From: Pachypanchax playfairii
Taxonomy: Eukaryota; Chordata; Actinopteri; Cyprinodontiformes; Aplocheilidae
NCBI GenBank assembly: GCA_006937955.1
Contig: SSNP01000004.1
Span: forward strand, 9,414,747 to 9,478,746
Reading direction: 5' to 3'
Length of the DNA: 64,000 nucleotides
The position numbers were made by a program, and so were the translations under genes. Position 1 is the first letter of the stretch. Every line of letters begins with the position of its first letter. Below, in pieces: positions 34,478 to 47,176 of the stretch. Below the pieces are notes generated by a model. The model ran no database searches, had not been told where the DNA came from, and worked only from the letters and a program-made list of their open reading frames with translations.

Positions 34478-35239
34478 GTCTAATTTAAAGTGAAATCCCA
34501 GTCTGGTGCTGATGCTGAAGCAGTCTTTGTTTTTTTTGCTTAAAAGACAAAGCAATTCACATACTTTTTTTGAAAAATCAGGATATGCAAAAAGATGAAG
34601 TGTAAACAGAACAAAACAAAGTCCAAATGGGCTGGCAGGCTTTTCTACGCCACATGCCAGTTTGGCAAATCTTTGTTAGCAGATCCTGCTATAAATGTCT
34701 AAATGTCCCAGGAGTGTTACGGGTGAGTTTTTGGAGTCAAACTGAATCCCACATACAAATTTCTCTGCAGTAGGAGAAAGATGTTTGCCAGGTTTATGAT
34801 GTTTGCCAGGTCTATGTGACATGTTTTGTTTGTTTGGTATGCTGACCCAAAGAGGCTGTTTGCAGAGCTCACAACGACACAGATGCCTTTAAAATTGATC
34901 ACTCCTGATACATGCAGGGCTCAGTGGCCTCTGGCAACCAAACAACCCCCCCCCCCCAAAGAAAACCTTTGACTTTAAAACGTTTGTTTTTTCATGTATC
35001 AGACAGCAGCTGAATTCTTTTGTGAATGACTAAGGTGCACTTAACATTAACTGATGATAATTAACTGGGCTCACTCATAACAAATGCAATATGCCAAACG
35101 CAATTGTTGCATCCTAACCAAAAACCAGTCGTTGTAACAAAGTTTCAGCTCCTGCCTTCACTGATTTAGCCAGATGGTGCTGAATTGCAAGAAAAGACAT
35201 CGCCATCAAAAACTGAACAAGATGAGTCTAATTATAACA

Positions 35240-35640
35240 GTAACAATATGTCCCATTTCCATCCGTTACTATCCCGGAGGCTTTGAAACATCGCACACCA
35301 ATCTGCTGTGCTAATGGCAACATGCATGTCGCCTGAGGGTCGTGTAGATCAGGGCAGAATAACCTTGTGTTGAAATGACTTCAGCAGGTTACGTAAGTCA
35401 GTTAGAGAACATTGTAGACAGACTGATGTGCTCATTGGGAGGATGAGGAAGAGGAGGAGAGATAGGCCGCTCTGTAATTGTTGCATGCCTCATTAGGTGG
35501 ACTATATGATCCACATTAAAACCCATCTGAGAGTTTCTGATAGTAAAGCCTTGGCAATGTTCTACCCAATTGCTTCATGCTTTGTGCAAAAAAATTACCA
35601 AAGCTTTTTATTGCATCATCAAAGTGACACCTTATTATAG
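35240..35640. other. Candidate conserved non-coding element
   Basis: High-complexity block with TTACTATCCCGGAGGCTTTG, CATGTCGCCTGAGGGTCGTG and TCTGTAATTGTTGCATGCCT. It lies 1 kb past the vitellogenin transcript end. No open frame. Conservation untested. Confidence 0.25.
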
Positions 35641-38600
35641 AAAGCGACTGGGCACAGATTTTAGTAGATTGTGAATGCTATTAAAAAAAACATAAGCTAT
35701 CTTAGGTTACTGTTATAACCTGAATTTGTTGTGTTTTATTGCCACAAAAAACATGTTATTTGGATTTTAGAATCTGGGAACAAATATCTGAGTTATGTGT
35801 TTGTATTTCAGATGTTTTACCACTGAAGGGCAGTGTTTAGCAAAGATTTCTGCCTGGCACAGTGTTGGAGAGCCTGGATCCACTCAGTATTTATTCAACT
35901 CACAGACAAGACTATGCTCTGACTGTTGACATTTTTGGAATGGACAAATATGTGTCTTGGCACATCTATGGCTTGGAGAAAGAGGACACATTTTGACCAA
36001 ATGCAGTTATAAAAAATAAAATTCAAAACGTATTATGATCTTTACATGTTACATATAAGCAAGATTCTGGTAATTACATTAGTCTAGAACATTATTTAAC
36101 ATTATAATCACTTATAATATCATATATTTACTTTGTCATTCTCATCATTGTTGGAACTAAGATTTGATGTCTGTCTCATTTCTAAAGATTCATAAAGAAA
36201 ATTTGTGTTGAGTTTGAAATCCTAAAAGACGGGACATGTTTTAATTATTTCTTTTTGTATGTGTTTATAAGCCAAATAACAAGTTCCACACTTTTTGATT
36301 TGCGACATGATATGCAGTGTGGTATCGCAATATGTTGCTTCTATTGTTTTGTGAAACAGCCTCTTTGGGGCTCTTACATAAATAGAGTTGGCAACTGAAA
36401 CGAGGCTAATGTGAGATCTTGTGCTAAAGGCTGTGAAACGTGTTTGTTTATTTAGAACCAAAAGAGTCACTTCAGCAAATGCAGAAAGAACATCTGATTA
36501 ACTAGACTGTATGTTTCAATGTTTTTAAAAAAAAAGTCCACAAAATTTCTGAAATGTTTTGGCTCATTAGTCAAACTGAAATGTCCCCGCGGCTGTCTGT
36601 CTATAAAACATCACAAAAATCATCATATCTGTTTGAAACTGTTTCATCAGTGTTTGTTAAAAAGAAAACCATTTAAATTGCACCACTTTTTTAACTACTT
36701 ATACATATATATATATAGCAGTATATACATGTGTTTGAAGTGTGTACTCTATTCTAACTTGACTCAGAACCTTTGTAGTTTTATGCTCAACCATAGAAAG
36801 AAAAATTGCTTTGATATAAAGCACCAAGAAATGTATGAACAAAGAAAAACTACAGCAAAAAACAACAACATAAACAACTTCACAGCACACAACTGTACTG
36901 AATACTGATGGATGGATGGATTATTTTCAACTGTGATTAATGGGTTTTGTTAGGTCTTTTTTATCTTTCTTTTTTCCTTCAGGGATTTTGTATTCGGCCT
37001 TTTTTTGCAATCTGTCTCTCTCAAGATCATCTTGGTTTACGTGGTTTTAAATCATAAGCAGTAAAGCTTGGTTTGTTGTTGTTTTTTTAGGCTGTGATTA
37101 GCTTGTTTTTCCAAGTAGGTTGGTTTGTTTCAGTTAGTCTTGTCATTGTCCTCTCACACCTGCTCCAAATTTACTAATTGGACCTGCATGAAGTCAGTCG
37201 TTATCCTTCATCAGGATAAAAAGAATCCTGGTCTTCTTTGTTCTTTTTTACAGAGAAGGTGCTGCCTGCCCTTCGCTGCTCTCATCATGTCTGTTCTATC
37301 ATTGTCATTTCAGTTTTCAGTTAGAATTGTGCTTTTTGTTTTCTCATCCATCTTCATTCTGATTTCAGCGTGCAATTAGATCCACTTCAATCTCTTGATT
37401 CTAATACTGAAAATCTCATTTTCTTGACATGCAACAAACGTTGCGAGTCATAATTTGTGTAAAACACAAACAGATGGGTGATATATTTGAAAATCCTTGT
37501 GTATTTTTTCTTTTTCATGCTGGCTCCTACATGTTGAATAAAAGTGAAAAGCATAAAATGTTCTTTTAAAACAAACTATGGTGCAAACTATATACATATG
37601 AGCTCAGCTTATGTATAACAATGTTTGATGTGGAGGTTTTTGGTTTTTCAAGGTTAGAAAACCTGACCCTGTCATCTGCAGGAAAAACTAATGAATCTGT
37701 TTGACATCCATTTCAATTATATCTGACTAAGTGCTGCTGGGACAATAACACGACAACAAGAACACTGATCTGTAATGCAGTTATTTAGGATTTCCTGAAG
37801 TTAGTCTTTACGATAGTTTTTTTTTTTTCTTTTAAGCAGAGCTGAAATACTTTGACACAATTTGCAGCTTTCTTTTTTCACATGATTGCCATTAAAAGAA
37901 ACCACATTGCAAGGATCCATTATTTTCTCACACTGACCAAACAGACTAAAATCTAAGTGGCACCTTTACAGTAAAACAGAAATGGAAAATTTACTGAAAA
38001 AAAAAAAAGACAACCTGTAGGATAAAAGTATTTTCTGTTTCTGTTCTCTGTGTGCAACGATAAGTTCAAGATTCAGTGAAAACAGTTTGTTTGTTTGATG
38101 TCGGCAGTTTTGATGAACCGGTCGTGAACATTTCCTGAAGGAAATGTGTCTTGACAGTTGGAACAACTGTATTGTGTAAATTCCTTCCTATCTAGAGGTA
38201 CCAAATCCATAAACAGCTTTGCCAAGGCAGCTTTAGCTCCTGTAATATTTTAGGATTATCCTCTGCTATCCAGAAAGCTGATCACAAACTCATAAACCCT
38301 GCCAGTGGCCTGGCCATTGTGAGGCTCCTCACAGCCAACCAGAGGAAACTGACTGTGCTGAACTCCTAACAAGGAAATCTATAAAGAGAGTTTTACACGG
38401 CTGCGTGTAGCATCAACACAACTGACAAAATGCAAAGCAACAACTTACACATGCATGTTATTTATACTCCGTTCAGATCTGTGACTGTTTGCCGCTGATA
38501 TAAGTCACGTGATTTACATGGTGTCAGTTGAAAAAACAGCTGATGTTATGCAAAGCAGATGATGCATGTGGTCGTTTTCTGAAAGCAATTATTACTGATG

Positions 38601-38870
38601 CAAATTACAACCTGCAGAGATGTTCTTCATGTTTCCATTGATTTAGATTTCAGTCCAGCTATTTATCATCTTTCAGCTTCTTCTGCATTGTTTAACACAA
38701 CAAAGAGATTTCTTTTTAGAACATACCCTTAAAAACAGCTTCACACCTCCTGCTGCTAGATGTTTTTCTCAGCATTTAATTAATTCCAAACTAAAATTAG
38801 AGTTACTTGTAGATTTGAATAAAAATTAAATGAAGGCCCTGTCCACTCTGAAACAGTTTTTCCTAGATTT

Positions 38871-38895
38871 GTATTATTATTATTATTATTATTAT
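38871..38895 (+). repeat. (ATT)8 microsatellite
   Basis: Eight TAT/ATT units in AT-rich intergenic DNA. Confidence 0.95.
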
Positions 38896-41800
38896 GACAT
38901 TGTTTCTGGAATTGTCTTTGCCCACCTGTTGTTTTGGGGCTCCTAAAACAACTTCTGTGTGGATGGCCTCTGAAATGAGTTATAAACCTCTAAACAAAAC
39001 TGGGTTATGATGTGTTTGAAGCACCTCAAGCTTTCAGGCGTTCATCTGTTAATAACAAGATATAGTAACTACTTAAGCACACCTCAAACAACAAGCCGAG
39101 CAGCTGCCGGGCCCTTCAACATCTGATCAATCACAAGCATCATCAGGCACACAGAGGACGAACTCTTTCAGAAATGGAGCTTTACAAGCCTCTTATGAGC
39201 TAAACTGATGTCAAGACCCTGTGTGACAAAAACACCACACTTGAAAAGGAAAACTGGAAACTTGCTGAGGTGTGACAGTATCCTACTCTTTTTTAAAATG
39301 TTTTTTTATTTATTTATTTGTTTTACTCTGGTGACACAGAGCTGTTCCAACTAAATATTCAGCTTCTCCATTTCACTTTTTTGTGAAAAGCATGTTATGA
39401 GGAGAGGATCTTGGGGAGAAAATAAGATTCGTGTGACTTGTTGAATCAGTGGATTACTTCCTGTCATTGCTGCCACCTCTTACATGTTCACTACAGTGAG
39501 TAGACAATCAGAACAACACCTCTCAGAGACGGATGCTTATTTAACCTGTCGGACTGGACTACAAAAATATCAGCTGGCTCTAAAACACACCAAGCTTCTG
39601 AATTTTACCAGTAAATGAGTTGATAAACTCTTTTCTTTACTCAAAAATCAGCTGGTTCTAAACTTTAACTTCCCATCACATTACCACAAATCACATGTAA
39701 CTGTTTTGTTTAATATGTTCTATTATTCTGCACTGATTGAACTCTTTGAGGCACCAGGCAGGTGTGTCATGTTTGCATGAATTTCCATACATTTTGTGAT
39801 ATTTTTAGCCTCCTTTTCCCATCAAAGGGAACCGGAGGCTGCATTTGCTCCTCGAAATATTAATGGCATATTGGTGTCATGTTCATGAGTTAGGGAATTT
39901 CCCATCTTGCCCTCCTGGGTATCATGCCTATATGGGAGTAACGGGAACAATTTCCTGTACATGAAGGACTGATTGGATAAGCATTGACTTAGTAGGCAAC
40001 CGACAGTCTTACAATCTCCACAGCCTATAACTCTATTTGTCAGCACAATGCAGGAGTTTTAAAAGTTCATCACTATCTTTTTTTATCTGTTTAACAAAGA
40101 GACTATCTTTTTATATATTAATACAATACTTTAAGAAATATTTTTAGAGTGTTTTAGATTTTGAGACAATGATGATCCAATAAAACTGAATGCATGTAGT
40201 TGTGGTTAAGTGGCCAGCAGGGGGCACTGTTATTCTGAACATCCACGCAAGCAGTCTTCTGTTCTATTTTTGCTTCTTGTGAAAATTTTATCTCCTTTTG
40301 TGCAGATCAGTATCATTCTCCTGTTCCACCCATTTGACCCAGAAATTCAGACATAACACAAGCATGTCAGAACGGTCCAAAATTAAATATTAATGAATAT
40401 GGACATAACTTTTTTTTAAAGGCCATCCACAGAGAGCATTGTGTGTATCCATTCTAATTGACCAAATGCCCTGTTAGTCAGCAGTTTATTGCTTAGGATT
40501 TTCTTTTTTAACTTGACGCAATTAAAATCTCTAAGTCTTAAAATTTAACAACTATGAAAGCACCATGAAAACCTCTAGAGAATAAATGTGGCTTCATTCT
40601 CTCTTGAAGCATCTTCCCTGCTGAGGGATAACAGAAATATTGAGGAAATGGGAGAGTTGTAGTGAAGCAGCTTGAAGAATTCAGCGATTCTTCACGTGCA
40701 GTCTCACAGGTTCCTATCAGTGGCAAAAGAAGGCCACTGATCCCTGTGACTGTGAGGAGTGGTGCCATGGCAACCTTAGTTTATCAAGGTTTCAGGCAGT
40801 GAAGAGGAGAGTCGACTGAGGTTTCTCACACACAAGATGTGCACCACAATGACATCAACAAAAGCAATGGGAAAAAAAAGAATCATCGTGGAATGTAATG
40901 AAACTCAACTTTTTTTTCTGATCAGCACAAGATGTTAGATGAAAACACACAGATGCTCAGACAATATCAGTAATTCCATGCAGCTCATATTGTAGTTAGT
41001 AAACATTTTACATACTGAGATGAGCAGGTGGCAAAGCAACAGGGTGATTAGAGATTAGCTATGAGTGGAGGTTTGCTGGTTTTACGCCTGCGAAAAAAAA
41101 ACAAACGGCTACGAGTTCTGTATATAACACGGTGAAAATAGTTTAATCATTGAAATCAATTGCTCACCACGGGGCTCTTTTTCATGCAGACTGAGTCATT
41201 TTATGTTGCAATAGACAAGAAGAAGCTTCTCTTTTGAGGACTGGAAAAAACAAACTAAAAGCCTCAAGTCTAAAAGAAAAAAAAAAACATAATTTGCTGA
41301 AGTTGAAAGATCTTTTGAAGTCAAAAAAACAACAAAAAACTTCCCAATGAAAAGATGTTTGTCATTCAACCAGAAAAGATGTGTCCATTACAACTCATCA
41401 GAAATGAGATGAGTTTTTAGATCTGTGTATGAAAGCTGATGACTGTTTGTTTTTTTACATACAGAAATTAAGATGAGATAAATAGTGGAACTACTGTAAT
41501 AAAAGACAGAAATGCTTTATTTGTAGGGGAGAGGGAAAAAGAAGGTATATATGACTCTGTTTGTGTAGCACAAACCAGACGGGGGAAGGTGGGACAGAAA
41601 TGGTTGGGCTCTGTCAAGCGTTCATCTTTTTACCGAGGAAGACTGTGTTTACAAATCTGCTGCATCTGTCAGCATGCGGCACACACTCTCCTTCAAACAT
41701 ACAACATGCCCAGTTGTCTGTCCCAAATTCTGTTTGAGTTATTTTTAATACAACTGTACTAAAACAAGCGTGACTGTGTGGCAAAAGAAATAAACAAGTA

Positions 41801-43879
41801 GGCTCTCAGAGCTCAGACCTCCACCGAGCAGTTCATTCCCCCATCATTTCATCTCAAAATAATAAAGAATCCTTTAAATTTCTTGGAACCAGGAGTGTAA
41901 TCCGGATCAGAATACCAAAATCAAATCGATAGCTCCTTGTGCAATTCCAAATCTGTCCTTGAAAAAAGAACACTTATCAGTTCATAACATTTGTTAACAA
42001 ACAAACAGACAAACAAACCAATAAACAAGCTAACAGATGAAAACATGACCTCGTTGGCAGAGGGAATAATCACCCAAAAACTCACGACAAGCATAACAGG
42101 TACACACAGCGTGACACCTGAGTTCATCTCATTGTAATTGAGCCGCTCAGCTCACAGCTAATGGAGTGAGATTGAAGCTCAGAAAACACACTCAGGCGTG
42201 TATTTTGAGACCTGTATGGAGTGTTTACCCTTCTTCCTGAAAGGTTTTCAGAACAAATGCCATTTTCCTTTCTTGTTCAGTCTTGCATTAATGGGGAAAC
42301 TGAGCCAACGTGGTTGTTGCTGAAGGACCGATGCACTTTATCTCACTACCTCCACACAATGGCATTTTCAATTGGACATAATTGGTAAAAATTACAGTAT
42401 TTTTAGCCTCAATGGTCAGTTCAGTGGCTTAAAGCCTGTTATGTTTCTGTCTCTCAGCCGGTATGAGCCATTCTTTGACAATGTTACAAATGACGGAGAC
42501 CCTTTCGAGAGTCTGTCGATCAATATAACCGAGTGGCTTCAAATTGCATAAAACTAAATATTTTGAGTGCAGGCGGATAGACTCTGTTTTCAGTGACAAG
42601 TTTGGATGTAATTGACACTCTTTTAATGAGAAATAGTATAATAAAGGATTGTGTCATCACATAAAAATAAATGAGGAAAATTTCAATTTTTGTAGCTACC
42701 AAACACTTTTCAAGACCCTGAAAGATGTTTCTAATCTGAACTGTGGCTGGCAGCTCTCGGCAGGACTGCTGTCAGGTCTGCTCTCAGTGAAGCAGAATGA
42801 TTAAAGTAGCAGCAAACTAACACTTAAGACAACAACCTGACAAGTTGACTGCAGCGGCAGTACCTCAGACAGAAATAGGTCTCAGCTGGGGGGAGGGGGT
42901 GCACACAAAAAATAGGCAAATAAAGTCATACCTCTCTTTTTGTAAACTAGCATTGGGACATTTTAGCTCTGTAAAGCACTATCCTGAAAATATATGAATT
43001 ACATCTTTATTCCTATTGACAAGCAGTGACCTATGCTCGAGCGGCTGAATTCTTTGGTAAACTATTAAAAAACATGCTACATGTGCATCTCATCAGTTTA
43101 CCAAACCATCAAACGGATAAATGTTTGGACAGATAACAATAATTACCTCAAAGTGATTCAAACAACCCACATTTCAGTTATGAGGCTTCAAATCATCAAA
43201 GAAAACACCTAACAGCTTCGAGCCTCCATGTAATTTAACCATATTACAGGATCTGCACAGAGAAAACACAAATAATTAGATATGACAGAGATCCTAATGG
43301 ATGTAATAATTTTGTGCATTTGTATCAAATTAATGGGCCTTTTTTTTATCAGTAGCTCCTTTTCTGCATTGCTTTGATTCATGCCACAGCAAAAAAAAAA
43401 AAAAAAATGTTTTGCAACATAATGTTTGCAGGCTTCAGTTAAATCCATGATTGTTTACCTTCTATCTTCAAACAGGTTTTATGTTACTGCTGCTGTAATT
43501 TCATGCACATGCTATTCTTGTAGGTGGATCTGTTGAGTTTGCAGATTTTTTTTTTTTTCAGGACAATAATTCAGTTACAGGAGACAAGAATGCAGTAATG
43601 TGAAAATGAGCTTGCAAATCCACGACATAAGGCTCACATTATAGATATGCTGCTGCTTTTTTTATTAAATTCCTTTTCCAACTTCTTTATAACTCCAGTC
43701 AAGCTTCACCTCTCGTTTTTGTTTGCACACATTTTTGCCTCACAAACCAAAACAGAAAAGGATAAAAACAAAAGCAGCATAATCATCAAAGAGAATTCAC
43801 TTTGAAACAATTCAAAGAACATGAAAGTTCAATTGATTTGTTGCTTCTGAACACTGTAATATGAAAGCAAGAATATGTC

Positions 43880-44223
43880 AGCGAGCTGGATTCAGATATA
43901 ATTTTGCTGCGTGCCTATTTCTGGATCTTTGCAGAGCTTTTAATACTGTTGATCACAGAATCCTCTGACAGCCATTGCTTGACTCAGAAGCCAGGGTTTG
44001 TACATAATGACAGACTCAGGTTGATGTTTCCTTTTTGGAGATTTTCATCTGTCTTTACAGGAGCTCTGTGGCTGTGAGTCAATGTTTTCAACCATTTAAA
44101 ATGTTAATCTATGTCACAATGTTAATCTTTGACTCTGGAGATGTAATGCAGGTATTTAGTTTTGCAAATGACGATGCGTTTGAAATTTTACCCGCAATTT
44201 TTAAATGGCCTGTGCAACAATGA
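43880..44223 (+). mobile_element. Decayed LINE (L2/CR1-like) reverse-transcriptase fragment
   Basis: One frame gives CLFLDLCRAFNTVDHRIL at 43912-43965, matching the retrotransposon RT motif LDLSAAFDTVDH, then a stop. In the same frame, 44035-44223 gives SSVAVSQCF, where PVSCGVPQGS is expected, and VFSFANDDAFEIL, where the catalytic YADD box is expected (one Asp pair kept, Y/A changed). Part of the domain between is missing. A dead fragment; no 5' or 3' end of the element is recognisable. Confidence 0.7.
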
Positions 44224-46867
44224 AGTGAGGTTTTCTTTTCATAATACAAAAATAATTGCATAGGAACAAATTATCATGTAATTCACTGAAATTGTTGCAT
44301 AAGGACTGATAACTTGTTTTAAAAGACCTTGAAGGAGTTGCATAACATTGTTTTCCAACAGACCAAAGTTCAAATTTTGTTCTACTCTTTGTTCTTTTTG
44401 GATTTTTTTGTATTAGAACCATGAGAAAAATCCATTCCAGCTTTTGTTTACTTCCGCTGTCACTGTTCATTTCAATTAGGTTTTTAGAACTAATTGGTTT
44501 AGGTAAGAAAACATTGCGATTTGCCCTACAATTGAACCTCTAAGCCATACTGTAAATTATCTAACTTACTGGGGATGACTCAGCCACCTGTCAAAGAGAC
44601 AAAATCTTTCAGTCATTAAATAAACCTCCCTTGAAAGTTGTGGGCTGCTGGATTAGATATTTAATCTGGATTAAGATGGGTTGAGACTCCCTGATGAAGG
44701 CAGTGAGTATCTAGAGGAACTCCTGTAATAATCCAGCTTAAGTTAAACAAACTGTATTGATACTGAAAGAGTAATACTCTTTAGTCTTTAGCTGGTTTAT
44801 ACTCCATGTTTTGAACATGAATGTCTCATTTGTTTAAAATATATTTCACTGAAACGGATTCTATTGTGTCTGTTTTAACAACTATAACTCTAAGTTTCTT
44901 TACCTTTGTGTTTCTAACAGCCGTGAAGAAAGCAGGACTCTGTACAAATTTTGTATGTTCTCCTCATGCAAGTTTAAGTTTTACTTTATTTGTGGAAAAA
45001 AAAGTGTGAAGGTGCAAAGCTGTTCTCATTTGGTCAGCTCGGTTTGGGCGGGTGTGAAGGATCATACAGTATGTCTGAGGTGGAACAAGCAAGAGAACTC
45101 TGGTCCTCTTGAAAATATGGGTCTTAGCACAAGGGTTGTCTTCCTGTTTGCCCACAGTGTGAATTTAAACAGACTATCTGCTGAAAGGAATCTGAAAGAA
45201 TACCTCCCCTCACACTGCATACGTGTAACCAGAGCCACATTTCTTTTGCTTGCTGCCATTTTGTTTGTCTTATTTGCTGCATTTATTTTATTTACAGACC
45301 AGCATGCTGGGAAGCTCACTGCATCACCTGCAGCTCATTCTAGGCATTTTAAGGTGAAATAGCACTTTAGATTGCAACACTGAAGTACAAGTCTAGATGA
45401 ATGTAATGTTATTCTGTTGTTATGTGGAAATGAATTAACTGCTGTTTGACATAACAATTCTAGCATAAGTTGAGCCTGAAATGAAAAAATAAGCAAAAGA
45501 GTCAGAAATGTGATGAAAATGTTGAACTGTCACTATTTATTAAATTCTAGAAAACATTGACTTTTTGAAGTTTATCGCAACACGGTTGAAATGTTTCACT
45601 GAAATTAGCAGAAGATGCTTAAAATAAGTTGAACTCCATCCCTACTTGAACTGTTCATAGGCTGAATCATTTTATCAGATAATTTTCTGCACAAAACAGT
45701 AGAAAAGTCAGGACAACACCTTAAAAGACAAAACAATGTAAGTGGATAAAAGCTCAATAGTTGAATACTGGCACAAGCTGCTACGAAAGCCAGCTAAACA
45801 AACTTGCCCTCACTAATAATTGTAATACATCACCGTCAGAAGATCTCAGTGAACGAAGCCAACAGAACTGACTCTGCACTGACAACAACGGAGCGATGTC
45901 ACACTTTTTTATTTGATCATGATGTGTAATCTGATTTATATGTTGAGAAGCTATAGTGACTTCACCTTTAGCTGTACTGTTACGACATAATTACATATTG
46001 TTAGTGTGGCTACACTCAGAGTGCTGCTGTACATGGCTGATCCCTACTAGTGTAGTATGTCACATGACTTGAACCAGTATTGATCCCAACAGGAGTAACT
46101 CTCCTCCATCAGGGTCGGGTCCATCCAGCACGGATCTACTTTGTTCACTGGTATTTCATTTGTTCAGAAGGCCTTTTTAGATAACTGTCATCAGTTACTT
46201 TTTCGTCACAAATCCAATGTTTAAATTTAGGAATAATATTTAGTTGTGGATCCTGATCTCAGCCCTTTGAATGGTTCGTTCTTCGGGGTTCTAATTGTGT
46301 GCAGTTTTGGATTATGAAGCATAGCTGCAGTTAGTTTTGAATATTACTGTGTTTATTTTATTCTAATTTAAACTGCACCTTCCTGTTTTTATTATGTCAT
46401 TTACTCCTTACAAAATGTGTCATGATCAAATCGTGTAACTGTTTGTAAGTTAATTTATTATTTTAAAATCCTTTAATTTTTTTTTTTTTTGGATCAACTG
46501 ACACTTTAAGTAATGAAGCTGCTCAGAATTTATGCACTTTTGAATTCAAGTTAGTCATAATAAAGTGATCCCTCTTTTGTTATTCAATAAAATGCCACCT
46601 AAAGTGTCAAGTAATTTTTCTCATTTATTAACATGTTGAAATTAAACATGATAATTGAAGTGCTAATGAGTCTTGTTTCCTGAATGAAGCAGTTTCTGAT
46701 TTTATTTGATGATTTCTGGGTCTTCGTTTGACTTTTGTGATGTTAGCTTTTATTTTCGCTCATTGCTTTCATCATCTCAGTCCTTCCTGTTGAGGTCTGC
46801 GTTCCTGGTCCTGTCTCTCTAGTTTTGACATGATCATTCTTGATTTGATGGAGCAACATCTTTTTCA
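44224..46867. other. Intergenic, no gene seen
   Basis: Non-coding. A non-repetitive block at 44560-44740 carries an AP-1 site (ATGACTCAG) and paired GGATTA/TAATCT motifs. About 46690-46860 resembles the end of a teleost dispersed repeat. Confidence 0.55.
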
Positions 46868-47176
46868 GAGATGTCAGTTTCTGGCATTTTTTCACCACTT
46901 CTATCATCGTCTTGGAGCTCAGATGTACAACGGAAACAGAAACTGGGTTATGCAGCAGATCTCATTTGTCTGCGCAGAACAACGTTGTCTTGTCCACCTC
47001 CGTTGCTTTGATACGGAAACAGGTTTCATTTTAAAGTTAGTAGAAAACCAAAATCTGTAACCTTCTAGGTTCACATGGTTTAGATCATTAACCTTTCCAA
47101 GCATGAATCAAGGTTTTACAAATTTTTCATTCATCTTTAGCCAATAAAAGTACATTTTTAAATGTATACTTTTCAA
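46868..47176. repeat. Dispersed 0.3-kb repeat, copy 1
   Basis: This segment is repeated almost identically at 49864-50164 in the same orientation; the main difference is an 8-base indel near the end. Just before it (about 46690-46860) lies sequence resembling a teleost dispersed repeat (CTTCCTGTTGAGGTCTGCGT region). No source gene recognised. Confidence 0.9.

Larger units (their letters stand above)
34478..43879. other. Intergenic, no gene seen
   Basis: All open frames are short and unlike proteins. It holds a candidate non-coding element (35240-35640), the echo of vitellogenin exon 24 at 34498-34522, a possible dispersed repeat at about 37100-37380 and simple repeats. Confidence 0.6.
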
